Below, one piece after another: positions 44,963 through 55,123 of a stretch of 64,000 bases of DNA. The stretch's first letter is position 1. Each line of letters starts with the position of its first letter. Source of the DNA: Bacteroides stercorirosoris. Its GTDB lineage: Bacteria; Bacteroidota; Bacteroidia; Bacteroidales; Bacteroidaceae. The stretch is taken from assembly GCF_900142015.1 (NCBI RefSeq), contig NZ_FQZN01000001.1, positions 372,001-436,000 on the forward strand, read 5' to 3'. The notes beneath the pieces were generated by a model. The model worked only from the letters and a program-made list of their open reading frames with translations, was not told the origin of the DNA and did no database searches. Made by a program: the position numbers and the translations under genes.

Positions 44963-45055
44963 ATTACAATTGAGGATGTGTCACTTCAATCGAAGATAAA
45001 AGAAATGCCTATCAAAACATCTGATGATATTCTGAAACATATGGGATTAAAATAA
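44963..45055 (+). pseudogene. C-terminal remnant of an unidentified protein
   Basis: In frame with a stop at 45053 is ITIEDVSLQSKIKEMPIKTS, then DDILKHMGLK. It reads like the end of a coding sequence without a start (a stop precedes it at 44960). It may be left from a displaced tip or immunity gene. Nothing similar is seen in the second module. Confidence 0.4.
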
Positions 45056-45066
45056 ATATTGTGAAT

Positions 45067-46086
45067 ATGAAGAAAAGGGAGATTTTATTGTTTAGCCTAT
45101 TATGGTTATTCTCAGGATGTATGTCTAGGCCTTCTGATATAGATATATATCAGAAAGCTATAGGCTATATAATGCCTCTTGTAGACAGTGGGTGTATTAC
45201 TAAAGAATATGTTCATATATATGAACATTCTGAAAATGATTCCAATAGTGTGTATTCATTTTTTGAGGGAGATGATCCATTTGCAAATTTTGCAGAATTC
45301 CCATCTAAAATAATTAAAGTAAGGGGCAGATATTTCTGTTTTATAGAATTGGATGAACCGGAATTGTCCTTAGAGCAAATAAACCGAATTACTAATCGCG
45401 ACAATGATGTTGTCCTGAATTGTCTGGATGTAAATGGCGATATTTGGTTTATGGGGGTCTCAAAATATGCAAACGATGGAGCTGTGGTAAAAAGAACACC
45501 TGATGTAGATTATATAATTGACTATGCGGAGTTGTGGCCCTATTTTTCGGGCGGACATCCTGTCGAGAGAAATTTTTATATGTGTTTGTACAATCATAAT
45601 GTGGTTTTGTCAGATCCTAAATATTTAGAATCTGATAGCTTGAAGTTTCATATTAAAAAGGTATGTGGATATATATATGTGGCAAATAAAACTGACTCTA
45701 CAGTTTTCTTATCTCCTAATGTTTTTGATAAGACTTTTATAGTTGCAAATGGAACTGATACTCTTCTTTTTTCTCTGCATGACTCACTACCTGTTAAAAT
45801 TGCTGCTAATGGATTAAGGGCATTGCATTATGAAAGTAAAGAAAATAGTTCTTTTTTTCAAAGGTTGCCGTGTGAAAATGCGTGGATGGCTTTGTATAGG
45901 TTGTTAAGTGACTCTACTTATTGCCTATTGAAGATAAATAATGAAGCAAAAGCGATCCGTTTATTACACCATGATAATCATGCCAATCTTCTTATAAATG
46001 ATTCGGGTAAGACTTTGAAGACTATTTGGAATGAAGGAGTATTCGACAAGGATAAGCGGAATTCTAGGTTTTTCAGTCTGGAATAA
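45067..46086 (+). CDS. Lipoprotein of the RHS module, copy 1
   Basis: Start at 45067 (MKKREILLFSLLWLFSGC, lipobox FSGC); a GTG lies 6 bases earlier. The 339-residue protein is acidic and beta-rich (AEFPSKIIKVRGRYFCFIELDEPELS, then KKVCGYIYVANKTD). No enzyme motif is visible. The copy at 47809 is closely related throughout. It follows the toxin/membrane-protein pair in both modules, so it may be a second immunity or accessory lipoprotein. Confidence 0.7.
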   Translation: MKKREILLFSLLWLFSGCMSRPSDIDIYQKAIGYIMPLVDSGCITKEYVHIYEHSENDSNSVYSFFEGDDPFANFAEFPSKIIKVRGRYFCFIELDEPELSLEQINRITNRDNDVVLNCLDVNGDIWFMGVSKYANDGAVVKRTPDVDYIIDYAELWPYFSGGHPVERNFYMCLYNHNVVLSDPKYLESDSLKFHIKKVCGYIYVANKTDSTVFLSPNVFDKTFIVANGTDTLLFSLHDSLPVKIAANGLRALHYESKENSSFFQRLPCENAWMALYRLLSDSTYCLLKINNEAKAIRLLHHDNHANLLINDSGKTLKTIWNEGVFDKDKRNSRFFSLE

Positions 46087-46109
46087 TTAGGCTTGGACAT
46101 TTTATCATG

Positions 46110-46174
46110 AATAATTGGAAAGTAGAAGAAGTTAATCTATTCATAGTTAACTCTCTTTTGACCTTCCAATTATT
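46110..46174. terminator. Hairpin between the two RHS modules
   Basis: AATAATTGGAA (46110-46120) and TTCCAATTATT (46164-46174) are perfectly complementary, with an inner GTTAA/TTAAC pair. There is no strong T run, so its role as terminator is tentative. Confidence 0.55.
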
Positions 46175-46186
46175 ATAATTATATAT

Positions 46187-47524
46187 AATGTGAAAACCCT
46201 TGAACGTCATGGACGGATAGGCGCTAATACTTATGGAGTAGTGGATCAGTGAGCGATGAAGCTGAACGACAACCGGTTGAGTCGTGTTGACGATAGTTCT
46301 ACGGCTACTTCTGTGGGTGATGGAACTGTTTTCAGAAACGGTGCCGGTACTGAGGGTGACTTTGCTTATGATGTCAATGGAAATTTAACGAAAGATTTGA
46401 GCAAGGATATAGTGGGTATTCAATATAATGTGCTAAATTTACCTAGTCTCGTAATATTCAGGGATAATAGCGCTTTTACCTATATCTATGCAGCTGACAG
46501 CAAGAAACTCCGCACACTCCACCACATAAAAGATATTGGCACCACCCAAACGTACTATTGCAACAATGTGGTCTATGAAAATGGTGTTCAGAAGCTGTTG
46601 CTGACGGAAGAAGGATATCTTTCTTTGAACGATAGCAAATACCACTATTATCTGAAAGATCATCAGAGAAATATCAGGGTGGTTGTTGACCAGAGTGGAA
46701 ATACGGAAGAAGTGAACAATTACTATCCCTTCGGAGGTATATTTGAGAATACGGGTAATGTGCAGACTTACAAGTATAATGGCAAGGAACTGGATACGGA
46801 GAAGGGACTGAACTGGTATGATTATGGGGCGAGACAGTATGATGCGGTGCTGGGAAGGTTTACGACGATGGATAGATTTGCAGAGAAATATTATTCGATG
46901 TCGCTATATCAGTATGGAGCGAATAACCCAATAAAGAACATAGATGTGAATGGAGATAGTATTGTCGTTTTAAATCACGGAGAAGGCGTACATATGGCTA
47001 TGTTAATTCAGAATGATGTAAATAAATGGCAGTATTTTTCGGTTAACGGAGATAATGTTTATTTTTCTGGACAGTTTATCGGAGGACGTACATTTGATGA
47101 TATTGAAGTTGGTGAGTTTAACAGCCCGCAAGATTTTTTAGAAAGCTCTTATAATTCATCTGGAGATAAAACTGACGTATCTATAAATGGATACGGATTC
47201 TCAGAAGGGTATATTATTCCAACAACGGAGGAACAAGATATTATCATTCGTAGTACTTTTACAGAAATTAGTCAAAAAGAAGAATACAATCTTTTATGGA
47301 ACAATTGTAGTACTACCGTACAACGCTCAATGGAAGCGGCCGGAATTAAAACGTATGATAAAAATAAAAGAAGTTATAGAATACCAGCTAATCACAGCTT
47401 GGGAGAGTCTTCTTTTACAGTAGTTCATGGTAGTGCTCGTCCTGCTATTCCTAAAGTTTCCTTTAAATAAATTATAAAAAACAATCCGCAAGGAAAGCTT
47501 ATACATAGAATTAAAAGCCGATAG
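46187..47524 (+). pseudogene. Second RHS tip cassette, N-terminally truncated and stop-interrupted
   Basis: Homology to the 41532 protein begins near 46187 (NVKTLERHGRIGANTYGVVD), is broken by TGA at about 46250, resumes (KLNDNRLSRVDD) and runs to TAA at 47468. Beyond the TAA the frame still encodes IIKNNPQGKLIHRIKSR up to 47524, matching the end of the intact toxin. It carries the RHS core, the toxin His (HGEGVHMAM) and Cys (NNCSTTVQRSME). No start signals or full RHS shell are present. It is therefore a silent donor-like cassette rather than an expressed toxin. Confidence 0.85.
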
Positions 47525-47528
47525 TTAT

Positions 47529-47792
47529 ATGAAAAAGATAAAATGGTCTCCAATACTGATTTTATTCCCTTTTTTGATAGTACTACATACGTTATGGAGA
47601 GCGTATATATGTGTGTGGACTGCTTTTAGCTTTCCTCTTATAGTTGGTTTTATGATAATGATGCTTATTGTAGTATTATTAGATCGCTTTTTTGTCATGT
47701 GTGTAACTATTAAGATTGCCTGGATAATTGAAACTGTGATATTAGTGGCTACAATATTACTATTTTTTAGTAAATGCGTGGGACAAGCATAA
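47529..47792 (+). CDS. Small membrane protein, candidate immunity protein, copy 2
   Basis: 87 residues, strongly similar to the 44623 product (KIKWSPILILFPF, LHTLWRAYICVWTAFSF, LLDRFFVMCVTIK). It starts just after the end of the silent tip cassette. Differences concentrate in the last helix (IAWIIETVILVATIL). Retention of an intact copy beside a silent toxin copy is common for immunity genes. Confidence 0.65.
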   Translation: MKKIKWSPILILFPFLIVLHTLWRAYICVWTAFSFPLIVGFMIMMLIVVLLDRFFVMCVTIKIAWIIETVILVATILLFFSKCVGQA

Positions 47793-47808
47793 AATAATAT
47801 TGCAGAAT

Positions 47809-48837
47809 ATGAAGAGAAAAGAGATTATACTATTTGGTTTGTTATGGCTACTTATAGGGTGTATGCATAAAACCAATGATATCGATATGTATCAGAGGGC
47901 TATAGGATATGTAATGCCTCTTGTGGATAGTGGGTGTATTGTTGATAAATACATTCATATATATGAACATTGGGAGAATGATTCCAGTACTCTATATTCC
48001 TTTTTCGGGGGATATTCTCCGATCTCGGATCTTGCCGAATTTCCATCTAAAATAATCAAGGCCAACAATAGGTATTTTTGTTTCATAGAGTTGGATGAGC
48101 CAGAGTTATCCATAGAGCAAATAAATCAAATAACTAATTGTGACAGTGCTGCTGTCATGAGTCGTACTGATGTAAGTGCCGATATATGGTTTATGGGAGT
48201 TTCAAAATACAAAAATAGCGGAGCTGTTGTGAAAAGGTCTCCGTATGCAAATTATATATTTGAGTATACAGAGCTATGGCCTTATTTATCAGGAGGTCAA
48301 CCGGAGAAAACCGACTTTTATATGTGCTCGGTCGATCATGATATGATCTTGTCGGGCTCTAGCTATTTGGAGTCGGATAGCCTAAAATTTTATATAAAGA
48401 AAATATGTGGACAAATATATGTGGAAAATAAGACTGATTCCACAATTGTCTTATCTTCTGATGTCCTCAATAGAACTTTTATAATTGCAAATGGATCTGA
48501 TACTCTTAGTTTATCTCTGCGTGACTCACTGCCTATTGAGATTCCCGCTAATGGTTTTGAGGTCTTTTCTTATGAAAGTAGCGAGAACAGTTCTTTTTAT
48601 CAAAAATTGCCGTGTAAAAACACATGGATGTCTTTGTATAAAATACTGAGTGATTCAACTTTTAGTTTTCTGAAAATAAATGGCAAAGCAAAAACGATTC
48701 GCTTATTACATGAAGATTCTCCAACTCATTATATAAGAAATGATTCAGGCGAGATTTTGAAGAAGTTTCGGAATAAAGGAGTGTTTGATAAGGAAAAACG
48801 AAATTCTAGATTTATTGGTACACTCTTATATAGCTGA
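47809..48837 (+). CDS. Lipoprotein of the RHS module, copy 2
   Basis: Start at 47809 (MKRKEIILFGLLWLLIGC). It is similar to the 45067 product over its full length (AEFPSKIIKANNRYFCFIELDEPELS cut, DSGCI, KNTWMSLYKILSDS). 342 residues with lipobox LIGC. Divergence from copy 1 is moderate and spread evenly, so duplication is not recent although the RHS core block is nearly identical. Confidence 0.7.
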   Translation: MKRKEIILFGLLWLLIGCMHKTNDIDMYQRAIGYVMPLVDSGCIVDKYIHIYEHWENDSSTLYSFFGGYSPISDLAEFPSKIIKANNRYFCFIELDEPELSIEQINQITNCDSAAVMSRTDVSADIWFMGVSKYKNSGAVVKRSPYANYIFEYTELWPYLSGGQPEKTDFYMCSVDHDMILSGSSYLESDSLKFYIKKICGQIYVENKTDSTIVLSSDVLNRTFIIANGSDTLSLSLRDSLPIEIPANGFEVFSYESSENSSFYQKLPCKNTWMSLYKILSDSTFSFLKINGKAKTIRLLHEDSPTHYIRNDSGEILKKFRNKGVFDKEKRNSRFIGTLLYS

Positions 48838-48934
48838 ATATTTGATTGGTAGGTGAATTCTTGTTTCATTTTTTGCTGGAATATTTATTGGGGTGTCTCA
48901 TCTCTTTGGATTTCCAATCCTTTAATTTGAGTTT

Positions 48935-48973
48935 TCCCTGTCTCCTATTCTGAAATATGGGTAGAGACAGGGA
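48935..48973. terminator. Hairpin between convergent genes
   Basis: TCCCTGTCTC (48935-48944) pairs perfectly with GAGACAGGGA (48964-48973). It lies between the RHS lipoprotein and cysK and may act in both directions. Confidence 0.65.
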
Positions 48974-49000
48974 TCATTTATTCACCCCATTACAATTGTA

Positions 49001-49951
49001 TTACAACGGATATTCATCAAACGCATACAGCAACGTCGAAAGATAACGTTCGCCCGTATCCGGCAATAATGCCACTATTGTTTTCCCGGCATTTTCAGGA
49101 AGAAGCGCCAAGCGGGTAGCCGCACTGACTGCCGCACCGGAAGATATGCCAACCAGCAAACCTTCCCGCTGTGCCAGTTCACGTCCCGCACGGATGGCAT
49201 CATCATTCGTCACCTGCAATATCTCATCCACTACCACCGGATTGTAATTTTTAGGAACAAAACCGGCACCGATACCCTGTATCTTATGCGCTCCCGGAGC
49301 ACCTCCTGAGAGCACCGGAGAGTCAGTCGGCTCCACAGCCACAACCTTCACACCCGGATTGTGCTTCTTCAAAGCAGCGCCTACACCGCTCACCGTTCCG
49401 CCCGTACCTACACCGGCAACAAAAATATCGACCACTCCATCCGTATCGCGCCAGATTTCCTCTCCTGTGGTACGCTCGTGCATGGCAGGGTTGGCAGGGT
49501 TATCAAACTGCTGAAGAATCACCGCACCGGGCGTGGCAGCTTTCAACTCCTCGGCACGGGCAATCGCACCTTTCATGCCATTGGCACCCGGCGTAAGCAC
49601 CAACTCGGCACCAAGAGCTTTCAGCAGATTGCGGCGTTCGATGCTCATAGTGTCAGGCATCGTAAGAACCAACTTATACCCTTTGGCGGCGGCAACGAAA
49701 GCAAGCCCTATTCCGGTGTTGCCACTGGTAGGTTCTATAATCGTGGCTCCGGGTTTCAGTAAGCCGGATGCTTCGGCATCTTCAATCATGGCCAGCGCCA
49801 CACGGTCCTTCACGCTTCCGGCAGGATTGAATGACTCCAGTTTCACTACCAGACGGGCTTTCAGTCCCTTCGATTTATTGTAATTACTCAGCTCCAGCAA
49901 AGGAGTGTTGCCCACGAGATCGGTGAGCTGTTTAGCTATCTTTTTCATCAC
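49001..49951 (-). CDS. cysK: Cysteine synthase A (O-acetylserine sulfhydrylase)
   Basis: The 316-residue PLP enzyme shows NPAGSVKDR with the cofactor Lys near residue 43, the SGNTGIGLA substrate loop and the GTGGT phosphate-binding loop. The C-terminal YLSTLLYAF is typical. It converts O-acetylserine and sulfide to cysteine. It is divergent from the serine acetyltransferase at 50112, which makes its substrate. A second ATG (49948) is equally possible as start. Confidence 0.95.
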   Translation of the reverse strand: MMKKIAKQLTDLVGNTPLLELSNYNKSKGLKARLVVKLESFNPAGSVKDRVALAMIEDAEASGLLKPGATIIEPTSGNTGIGLAFVAAAKGYKLVLTMPDTMSIERRNLLKALGAELVLTPGANGMKGAIARAEELKAATPGAVILQQFDNPANPAMHERTTGEEIWRDTDGVVDIFVAGVGTGGTVSGVGAALKKHNPGVKVVAVEPTDSPVLSGGAPGAHKIQGIGAGFVPKNYNPVVVDEILQVTNDDAIRAGRELAQREGLLVGISSGAAVSAATRLALLPENAGKTIVALLPDTGERYLSTLLYAFDEYPL

Positions 49952-49988
49952 TTATTTGGTTTTAAATTATACTCTTCTTTCTAAATGA

Positions 49989-49996
49989 CAAAGATA
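49989..49996 (-). promoter_or_regulatory. -7 box for cysK
   Basis: On the minus strand TATCTTTG, about 40 bases before the start. The -33 partner is weak (TTTC at 19 bases). Confidence 0.5.
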
Positions 49997-50074
49997 ATGG
50001 GTTAACGGTTCACAGGAAATACCATATTTGTGGGATTTTCGTACTATAAATGAGGGATTTTCGCTGAGAATAGT

Positions 50075-50082
50075 TACCTTTG
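50075..50082 (+). promoter_or_regulatory. -7 box for serine acetyltransferase
   Basis: TACCTTTG, 30 bases before ATG 50112. No clean -33 box was found. Confidence 0.5.
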
Positions 50083-50111
50083 CCCCACCTTATTATAAAA
50101 AGGATATCCCA

Positions 50112-51011
50112 ATGAGTCCATTGAACTTTACTCACATTTTGACACAGGCAGTCGATGAACTATCGGAAAGTTCGTCTTACAAAGGACTGTTCCATCAGCA
50201 CACGGACGGCACTCCATTGCCTTCGGCCCGGGCACTGCAAGACATTGTAGAGCTATCACGTGCTATTCTCTTCCCCGGATATTTCGGCAATTCCACAGTC
50301 AACAGCCGCACCGTCAAGTACCACATCGGCGTAAACATCGAACGCTTGTTCGACCTGCTGACCGGGCAAGTACTCGCCGGCCTTTGCTTCACGGGAGACG
50401 GTGAATGCACTTGCTGCACCGAACTCCAACGCGAAGAAGCCGCGCTCATTGCCGCCAAGTTCATCAGCCATCTGCCGGAAATGCGCCGCACACTGGCCAC
50501 GGATGTGATGGCCGCCTACAACGGTGACCCTGCGGCACATAGTTTCGGAGAAGTAATCAGCTGCTATCCCGCCATACGCGCCATCAGCAACTACCGCATC
50601 GCGCATGAGTTGCTGAAACTCGGTGTGCCCCTTATCCCGCGCATCATCACCGAGATGGCCCATAGCGAAACGGGAATCGACATCCATCCGGGCGCAGCCA
50701 TCGGCAGCCACTTCACCATAGACCACGGTACGGGCGTAGTGATTGGCGAGACGTGCATCATCGGCAACAACGTGAAGTTGTACCAGGGCGTCACGCTGGG
50801 TGCCAAGAGCTTCCCGCTGGACGAGGACGGCAAGCCCATCAAGGGAATCCCCCGCCACCCGATACTGGAAGACAACGTCATCGTTTATTCCAACGCCACC
50901 ATCCTGGGACGCATCACCATTGGGCAGGGTGCCACGGTAGGCGGCAATATCTGGGTAACGGAAGATGTACCGGCAGGTGCAAGAATCGTACAGACCAAAG
51001 CCAAGAAATGA
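50112..51011 (+). CDS. cysE: Serine O-acetyltransferase
   Basis: ATG at 50112 (MSPLNFTHILTQAVDEL) is preferred over the frame opening at 50028, which would overlap the promoter. A helical N-terminal half is followed by a left-handed hexapeptide-repeat helix (HPGAAIGSHFTIDHGTGVVI, GETCIIGNNVKLYQGVTLG, ILGRITIGQGATVGG). His and Asp of the active site lie in DIHPGA and DHGTG. The 299-residue form is the longer EpsC-like bacterial type. It makes O-acetylserine for the divergent cysK. Confidence 0.93.
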   Translation: MSPLNFTHILTQAVDELSESSSYKGLFHQHTDGTPLPSARALQDIVELSRAILFPGYFGNSTVNSRTVKYHIGVNIERLFDLLTGQVLAGLCFTGDGECTCCTELQREEAALIAAKFISHLPEMRRTLATDVMAAYNGDPAAHSFGEVISCYPAIRAISNYRIAHELLKLGVPLIPRIITEMAHSETGIDIHPGAAIGSHFTIDHGTGVVIGETCIIGNNVKLYQGVTLGAKSFPLDEDGKPIKGIPRHPILEDNVIVYSNATILGRITIGQGATVGGNIWVTEDVPAGARIVQTKAKK

Positions 51012-51037
51012 CCGGCTTTAACAGATAGTTTCCGGAA

Positions 51038-51169
51038 TATACAGATGCGACGTATCGGATATATAGATGCAACACGCCGGATATATAGATGCAACACACT
51101 GGATATATAGATGCAGCACGCTGGATATATAGATACAAGACGTTGGATATATAGATGCGATACTCTGCC
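51038..51169 (+). repeat. 22-bp-period repeat array R2 (six copies)
   Basis: TATAYAG begins at 51038, 51060, 51082, 51104, 51126 and 51148, exact 22-base steps; a degenerate seventh (GATAATAG) follows. Consensus TATATAGATGCARCACGCYG. It fills the gap between cysE and the methyltransferase and ends about 50 bases before ATG 51222. Confidence 0.9.
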
Positions 51170-51221
51170 GGATAATAGAGAAAATCAATATAAAACAGAA
51201 TAGTCAAACAGTAATAAATAA

Positions 51222-52727
51222 ATGAACGAACAATTTCAAATGATTGCCAAAACCTTCCAAGGACTGGAAGAAGTACTGGCACAAGAACTGACTGCATTAG
51301 GGGCAAACGACATAGAAATAGGCCGACGCATGGTGTCTTTCAGTGGAGACAAGGAAATGATGTATAAGGCAAACTTCTGCCTGCGCACAGCTATCCGCAT
51401 TCTGAAACCTATCAAGAACTTCACCGCCAAGAATGCCGATGAAGTTTACGAACAAATCAAAGCCATCCATTGGGAAGATATTCTGGATGTGGAGAAGACG
51501 TTTGCCGTGGACGCCGTTGTGTTCAGCGAAGAGTTCCGTCACTCCAAATTCGTCTCTTATAAGGTAAAGGATGCCATCGTGGATTATTTCCGCGAGAACT
51601 TCAACAAGCGCCCGTCCGTGCGCATCAACCGTCCGGATGTGTTGCTGAATATACACATTGCACAGACCACATGCACGCTTTCACTCGACTCATCGGGTGA
51701 GTCGCTGCACCGCCGCGGCTACCGGCAGGAAGCGGTAGAAGCCCCGCTGAACGAGGTGCTGGCTGCCGGAATGATATTGATGACGGACTGGAAAGGGGAA
51801 TGTGACCTGATTGACCCTATGTGCGGTTCGGGAACGATACCCATCGAAGCGGCGCTGATTGCGCGTAACATTGCTCCGGGAGTGTTCCGCAAGGAGTTTG
51901 CGTTTGAGAAGTGGAACGACTTCGACCAGGAACTGTTTGATATGATTTACAATGACGACAGTCAGGAACGCGAGTTTACGCATAAGATATATGGTTACGA
52001 CAACAATCCGCAGGCCAATGAGATAGCCACGCATAATGTCAAGGCGGCGGGCGTATCGAAAGATATCGTATTGAAGTTGCAGCCTTTCCAGCAATTCGAA
52101 CAGCCGGCGGAGAAGTCCATGATTATCACAAATCCGCCCTACGGAGAACGTATCTCCACGAATAATCTGTTGGGACTATACCAGATGATAGGCGAACGCC
52201 TGAAACATGCTTTCATCGGAAACACGGCATGGGTGCTTTCTTACCGTGAAGAGTGCTTCGACCAGATAGGGCTGAAACCAACCCAGAAGGTGCCTTTGTT
52301 CAATGGTGCACTGGAATGTGAGTTCCGTAAATACGAGATTTTCGACGGGAAATATAAGGAGTTCAAGAGACAGGAAAGTGAGGGCGAAGGCGAAAACGAA
52401 GAATCTGGTTTCAAGACAAGAGAACCGAGAGAATTCAAGCCGAGAGAAAGCCGGGAAAACCGGGACTTCAGACCGAGAGAACCGCGTAAACCGGGTGAGT
52501 TCAAGTCCAGAGATGACAGACCGAGAGAGTTCAGGCCGAGAGACGGTAAACCCCGGGAGTTCGGTTCGAGAGAGGATAAGCCCAGAGGCGAGTTTAAGCC
52601 GAGGGAGTTCCGCAAGGATGGAGACAGGGAACGGAAACCGTTCGACAGGGAACGCCGTCCGGAAGGAAGCGGGGAGTTTAAGCCGAAAAGGGAATTCAAG
52701 CCGAGAAAAAGGGAAGAAGGGGAGTAA
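51222..52727 (+). CDS. RlmL-type 23S rRNA/RNA methyltransferase with Arg-rich C-terminal tail
   Basis: Residues 1-160 form a THUMP domain (IAKTFQGLEEVLAQELTALG, KDAIVDYFRENFNKRPSV). The class I SAM methyltransferase part has DPMCGSGTIPIEAAL and the catalytic NPPYG (TNPPYGERI). Roughly the last 115 residues (after about 385) are low-complexity repeats of the form (E/K)PREF(K/R), very rich in Arg, Glu, Pro and Phe. That tail is absent in standard RlmL N-terminal homologues. It may bind RNA or drive condensation; not known. The gene follows repeat array R2. Confidence 0.87.
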   Translation: MNEQFQMIAKTFQGLEEVLAQELTALGANDIEIGRRMVSFSGDKEMMYKANFCLRTAIRILKPIKNFTAKNADEVYEQIKAIHWEDILDVEKTFAVDAVVFSEEFRHSKFVSYKVKDAIVDYFRENFNKRPSVRINRPDVLLNIHIAQTTCTLSLDSSGESLHRRGYRQEAVEAPLNEVLAAGMILMTDWKGECDLIDPMCGSGTIPIEAALIARNIAPGVFRKEFAFEKWNDFDQELFDMIYNDDSQEREFTHKIYGYDNNPQANEIATHNVKAAGVSKDIVLKLQPFQQFEQPAEKSMIITNPPYGERISTNNLLGLYQMIGERLKHAFIGNTAWVLSYREECFDQIGLKPTQKVPLFNGALECEFRKYEIFDGKYKEFKRQESEGEGENEESGFKTREPREFKPRESRENRDFRPREPRKPGEFKSRDDRPREFRPRDGKPREFGSREDKPRGEFKPREFRKDGDRERKPFDRERRPEGSGEFKPKREFKPRKREEGE

Positions 52728-52742
52728 GTCGCTGCCCCCCAA

Positions 52743-52769
52743 CTTGGGGTTCCAAATTGGAACCTCAAG
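52743..52769. repeat. Small palindrome after the methyltransferase
   Basis: CTTGGGGTTCCAA and TTGGAACCTCAAG pair around AAATT-type centre, nearly perfect. There is no T tail. Shortly after, at about 52812, CTGTCATCCTGAGC is half of the palindrome seen complete at 56405. Confidence 0.6.
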
Positions 52770-52916
52770 TAATGATTAAAAAATAAGTTGGGATATATTC
52801 CTTGAGAGTATCTGTCATCCTGAGCATAGCCGAAGCAAGAGAATGAGTGCTGCGGTGCAAGTGAAAAGTTCCCCTTTGGGCAGAATAGAAATAAAAGGAT
52901 TCAGAAAAGAGAATGA

Positions 52917-55100
52917 ATGATAAAGACAATGAACATGAAGATAATCAGTAAATGGATGGGAATAGCACTACTGGCGTTCCCCACCCTCTTTGCAACAAAT
53001 AGTATGGCACAAGATTTAAAGAAACCGACGCTGGAAGATCTGCTTCCCGGCGGAGAAACCTATCGCTTTGCTGAAACCCTCCATGGAATACAATGGTGGG
53101 GAGACACATGCATCAAGCCCGAAATAGACTCCTTATTTACAATAAATCCCAAAACCGGGAAAGAGACCTTACTCGTAACACGCGAGAAAATCAATCAGGC
53201 TCTGGCACAGGAAAAGCTGGGCAAACTGAGCCACCTTTATCAGGTAAGACTGCCCTGGGCCGACAAAACGCAGATACTCGTCAGCCTGCCCGGAAGCTAC
53301 GCCGTCTACGACTGGAAAGCGGACAAGATTATCAGCAAACGTGAATTCCCAAAAGAAAGCGCCAACCAAGATTATCATACCACAAGCGGCAACGTGGCCT
53401 ATACCCTCAAGAACAACCTCTTCGTGAATGGCACTGCCGTAACCGACGAACCCGACGGCATCGTATGCGGGCAAAGCGTACACCGCAACGAGTTCGGCAT
53501 CAGCAAAGGAACTTACTGGAGTCCGCAAGGCGACCTGCTCGCCTTCTACCGCATGGACGAAAGCATGGTGACGCAATACCCGCTGGTAGACATCACCGCA
53601 CGGGTAGGCGAAGTGAACAATGTCCGCTATCCGATGGCAGGCATGACGAGCCACAAGGTGACCATAGGCATCTACAACCCCAAAACGCAGAAGAGCATCT
53701 ATCTGAATGCAGGCGACCCTACCGACCGTTATTTCACTAACATCAGTTGGGCCCCGGATGCCCGAAGCCTCTACCTCATCGAGCTGAACCGCGACCAGAA
53801 CCATGCCAAACTCTGCCAATACAATGCCGAGACAGGCGAGTTGATGGCCACCCTCATCGAGGAAACACACCCCAAATACGTTGAGCCCCAGCATCCCATC
53901 GTATTCTTGCCGTGGGACAGCAGCAAGTTCATCTACCAAAGCCAGCGCAACGGCTTCAACCACCTATACCTCTACGGCACAGACGGCAAACTGCTCAAGC
54001 AGCTGACCGAAGGGAAATGGTTAGTAAGCGACATCCTGGGATTCAACACCCAACGGAAAGAAGTCATCTTCAATGCCATCGACGCTTTGAGAAGTGCCAA
54101 CTTCGCCGTTAACGTAACCAGCGGAAAGCGCAGTCTGCCCTTCAACATCAACACCACTACCGAGGGTGTGCACACAGGATTGCCCAGTGCATCCGGCACG
54201 TACATCATCGACCGCTATTCGTCGCCCACCGTGCCTCGTAATATCGACATCATCAACACCAAAACTTTCAAAAGCATCAACCTGCTGAGGGCTAAGAACC
54301 CCTTCGAAGGCTTCACCATGCCCAGCATCGAAGTAGGCACTATCAAGGCAGCCGACGGCGTGACCGACCTTTACTACCGCCTCGTAAAACCCGCAGACTT
54401 CGACCCGGCCAAGAAATATCCCGCCATCATCTACGTCTACGGAGGGCCTCACGCCCAAATGGTTACCGGCGGATGGCAGAACGGTGCCCGCGGATGGGAC
54501 ATCTACATGGCCGGCAAAGGCTACATCATGTTCACCCTCGACAACCGCGGCAGCGAAAACCGTGGACTGGAATTTGAGAACGTCACCTTCCGCAACCTCG
54601 GCATCGAAGAGGGAAAAGACCAGGTGAAGGGCGCCGAATTCCTGAAAAGCCTGCCCTACGTAGATGGCAACCGCATCGGCGTGCACGGCTGGAGCTTCGG
54701 CGGACACATGACTACGGCACTGATGCTCCGCTACCCGGACGTGTTCAAGGTAGGTGTCGCAGGCGGTCCGGTCATCGACTGGAGCTATTATGAAATCATG
54801 TACGGAGAACGATATATGGACACCCCGCAAAGCAATCCGGAAGGTTACAAGAACTGCAACCTGAAGAACCTTGCCGGCAACCTGAAAGGACACCTTCTGC
54901 TGATCCACGACGACCATGACGACACCTGTGTGCCGCAACACACTCTCTCGTTCATAAAGGCCTGCGTGGATGCCCGCACGTATCCCGACCTGTTCATCTA
55001 TCCCGGCCACAAACATAACGTCATGGGACGTGACCGTGTGCATCTGCATGAGAAGATAACACGGTATTTTGAAGATAATTTACAAACAAAACAGAAATAG
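52917..55100 (+). CDS. Dipeptidyl peptidase IV-like S9 family peptidase
   Basis: A signal peptide is present (in-frame ATGs at 52917, 52929, 52935; the last gives [15 protein letters not shown]), so it acts in the periplasm. The N-terminal beta-propeller (about 40-480) contains the DPP IV domain with [14 protein letters not shown]. The C-terminal alpha/beta hydrolase has the nucleophile GWSFGGHMT, acid in DDHDDTCVP and His in PGHKHNV. It removes dipeptides N-terminally after proline. The 727-residue length is normal. It stands alone after a 190-base gap. Confidence 0.93.
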   Translation: MIKTMNMKIISKWMGIALLAFPTLFATNSMAQDLKKPTLEDLLPGGETYRFAETLHGIQWWGDTCIKPEIDSLFTINPKTGKETLLVTREKINQALAQEKLGKLSHLYQVRLPWADKTQILVSLPGSYAVYDWKADKIISKREFPKESANQDYHTTSGNVAYTLKNNLFVNGTAVTDEPDGIVCGQSVHRNEFGISKGTYWSPQGDLLAFYRMDESMVTQYPLVDITARVGEVNNVRYPMAGMTSHKVTIGIYNPKTQKSIYLNAGDPTDRYFTNISWAPDARSLYLIELNRDQNHAKLCQYNAETGELMATLIEETHPKYVEPQHPIVFLPWDSSKFIYQSQRNGFNHLYLYGTDGKLLKQLTEGKWLVSDILGFNTQRKEVIFNAIDALRSANFAVNVTSGKRSLPFNINTTTEGVHTGLPSASGTYIIDRYSSPTVPRNIDIINTKTFKSINLLRAKNPFEGFTMPSIEVGTIKAADGVTDLYYRLVKPADFDPAKKYPAIIYVYGGPHAQMVTGGWQNGARGWDIYMAGKGYIMFTLDNRGSENRGLEFENVTFRNLGIEEGKDQVKGAEFLKSLPYVDGNRIGVHGWSFGGHMTTALMLRYPDVFKVGVAGGPVIDWSYYEIMYGERYMDTPQSNPEGYKNCNLKNLAGNLKGHLLLIHDDHDDTCVPQHTLSFIKACVDARTYPDLFIYPGHKHNVMGRDRVHLHEKITRYFEDNLQTKQK

Positions 55101-55123
55101 TAATTAAAATAAATAGATATAAG

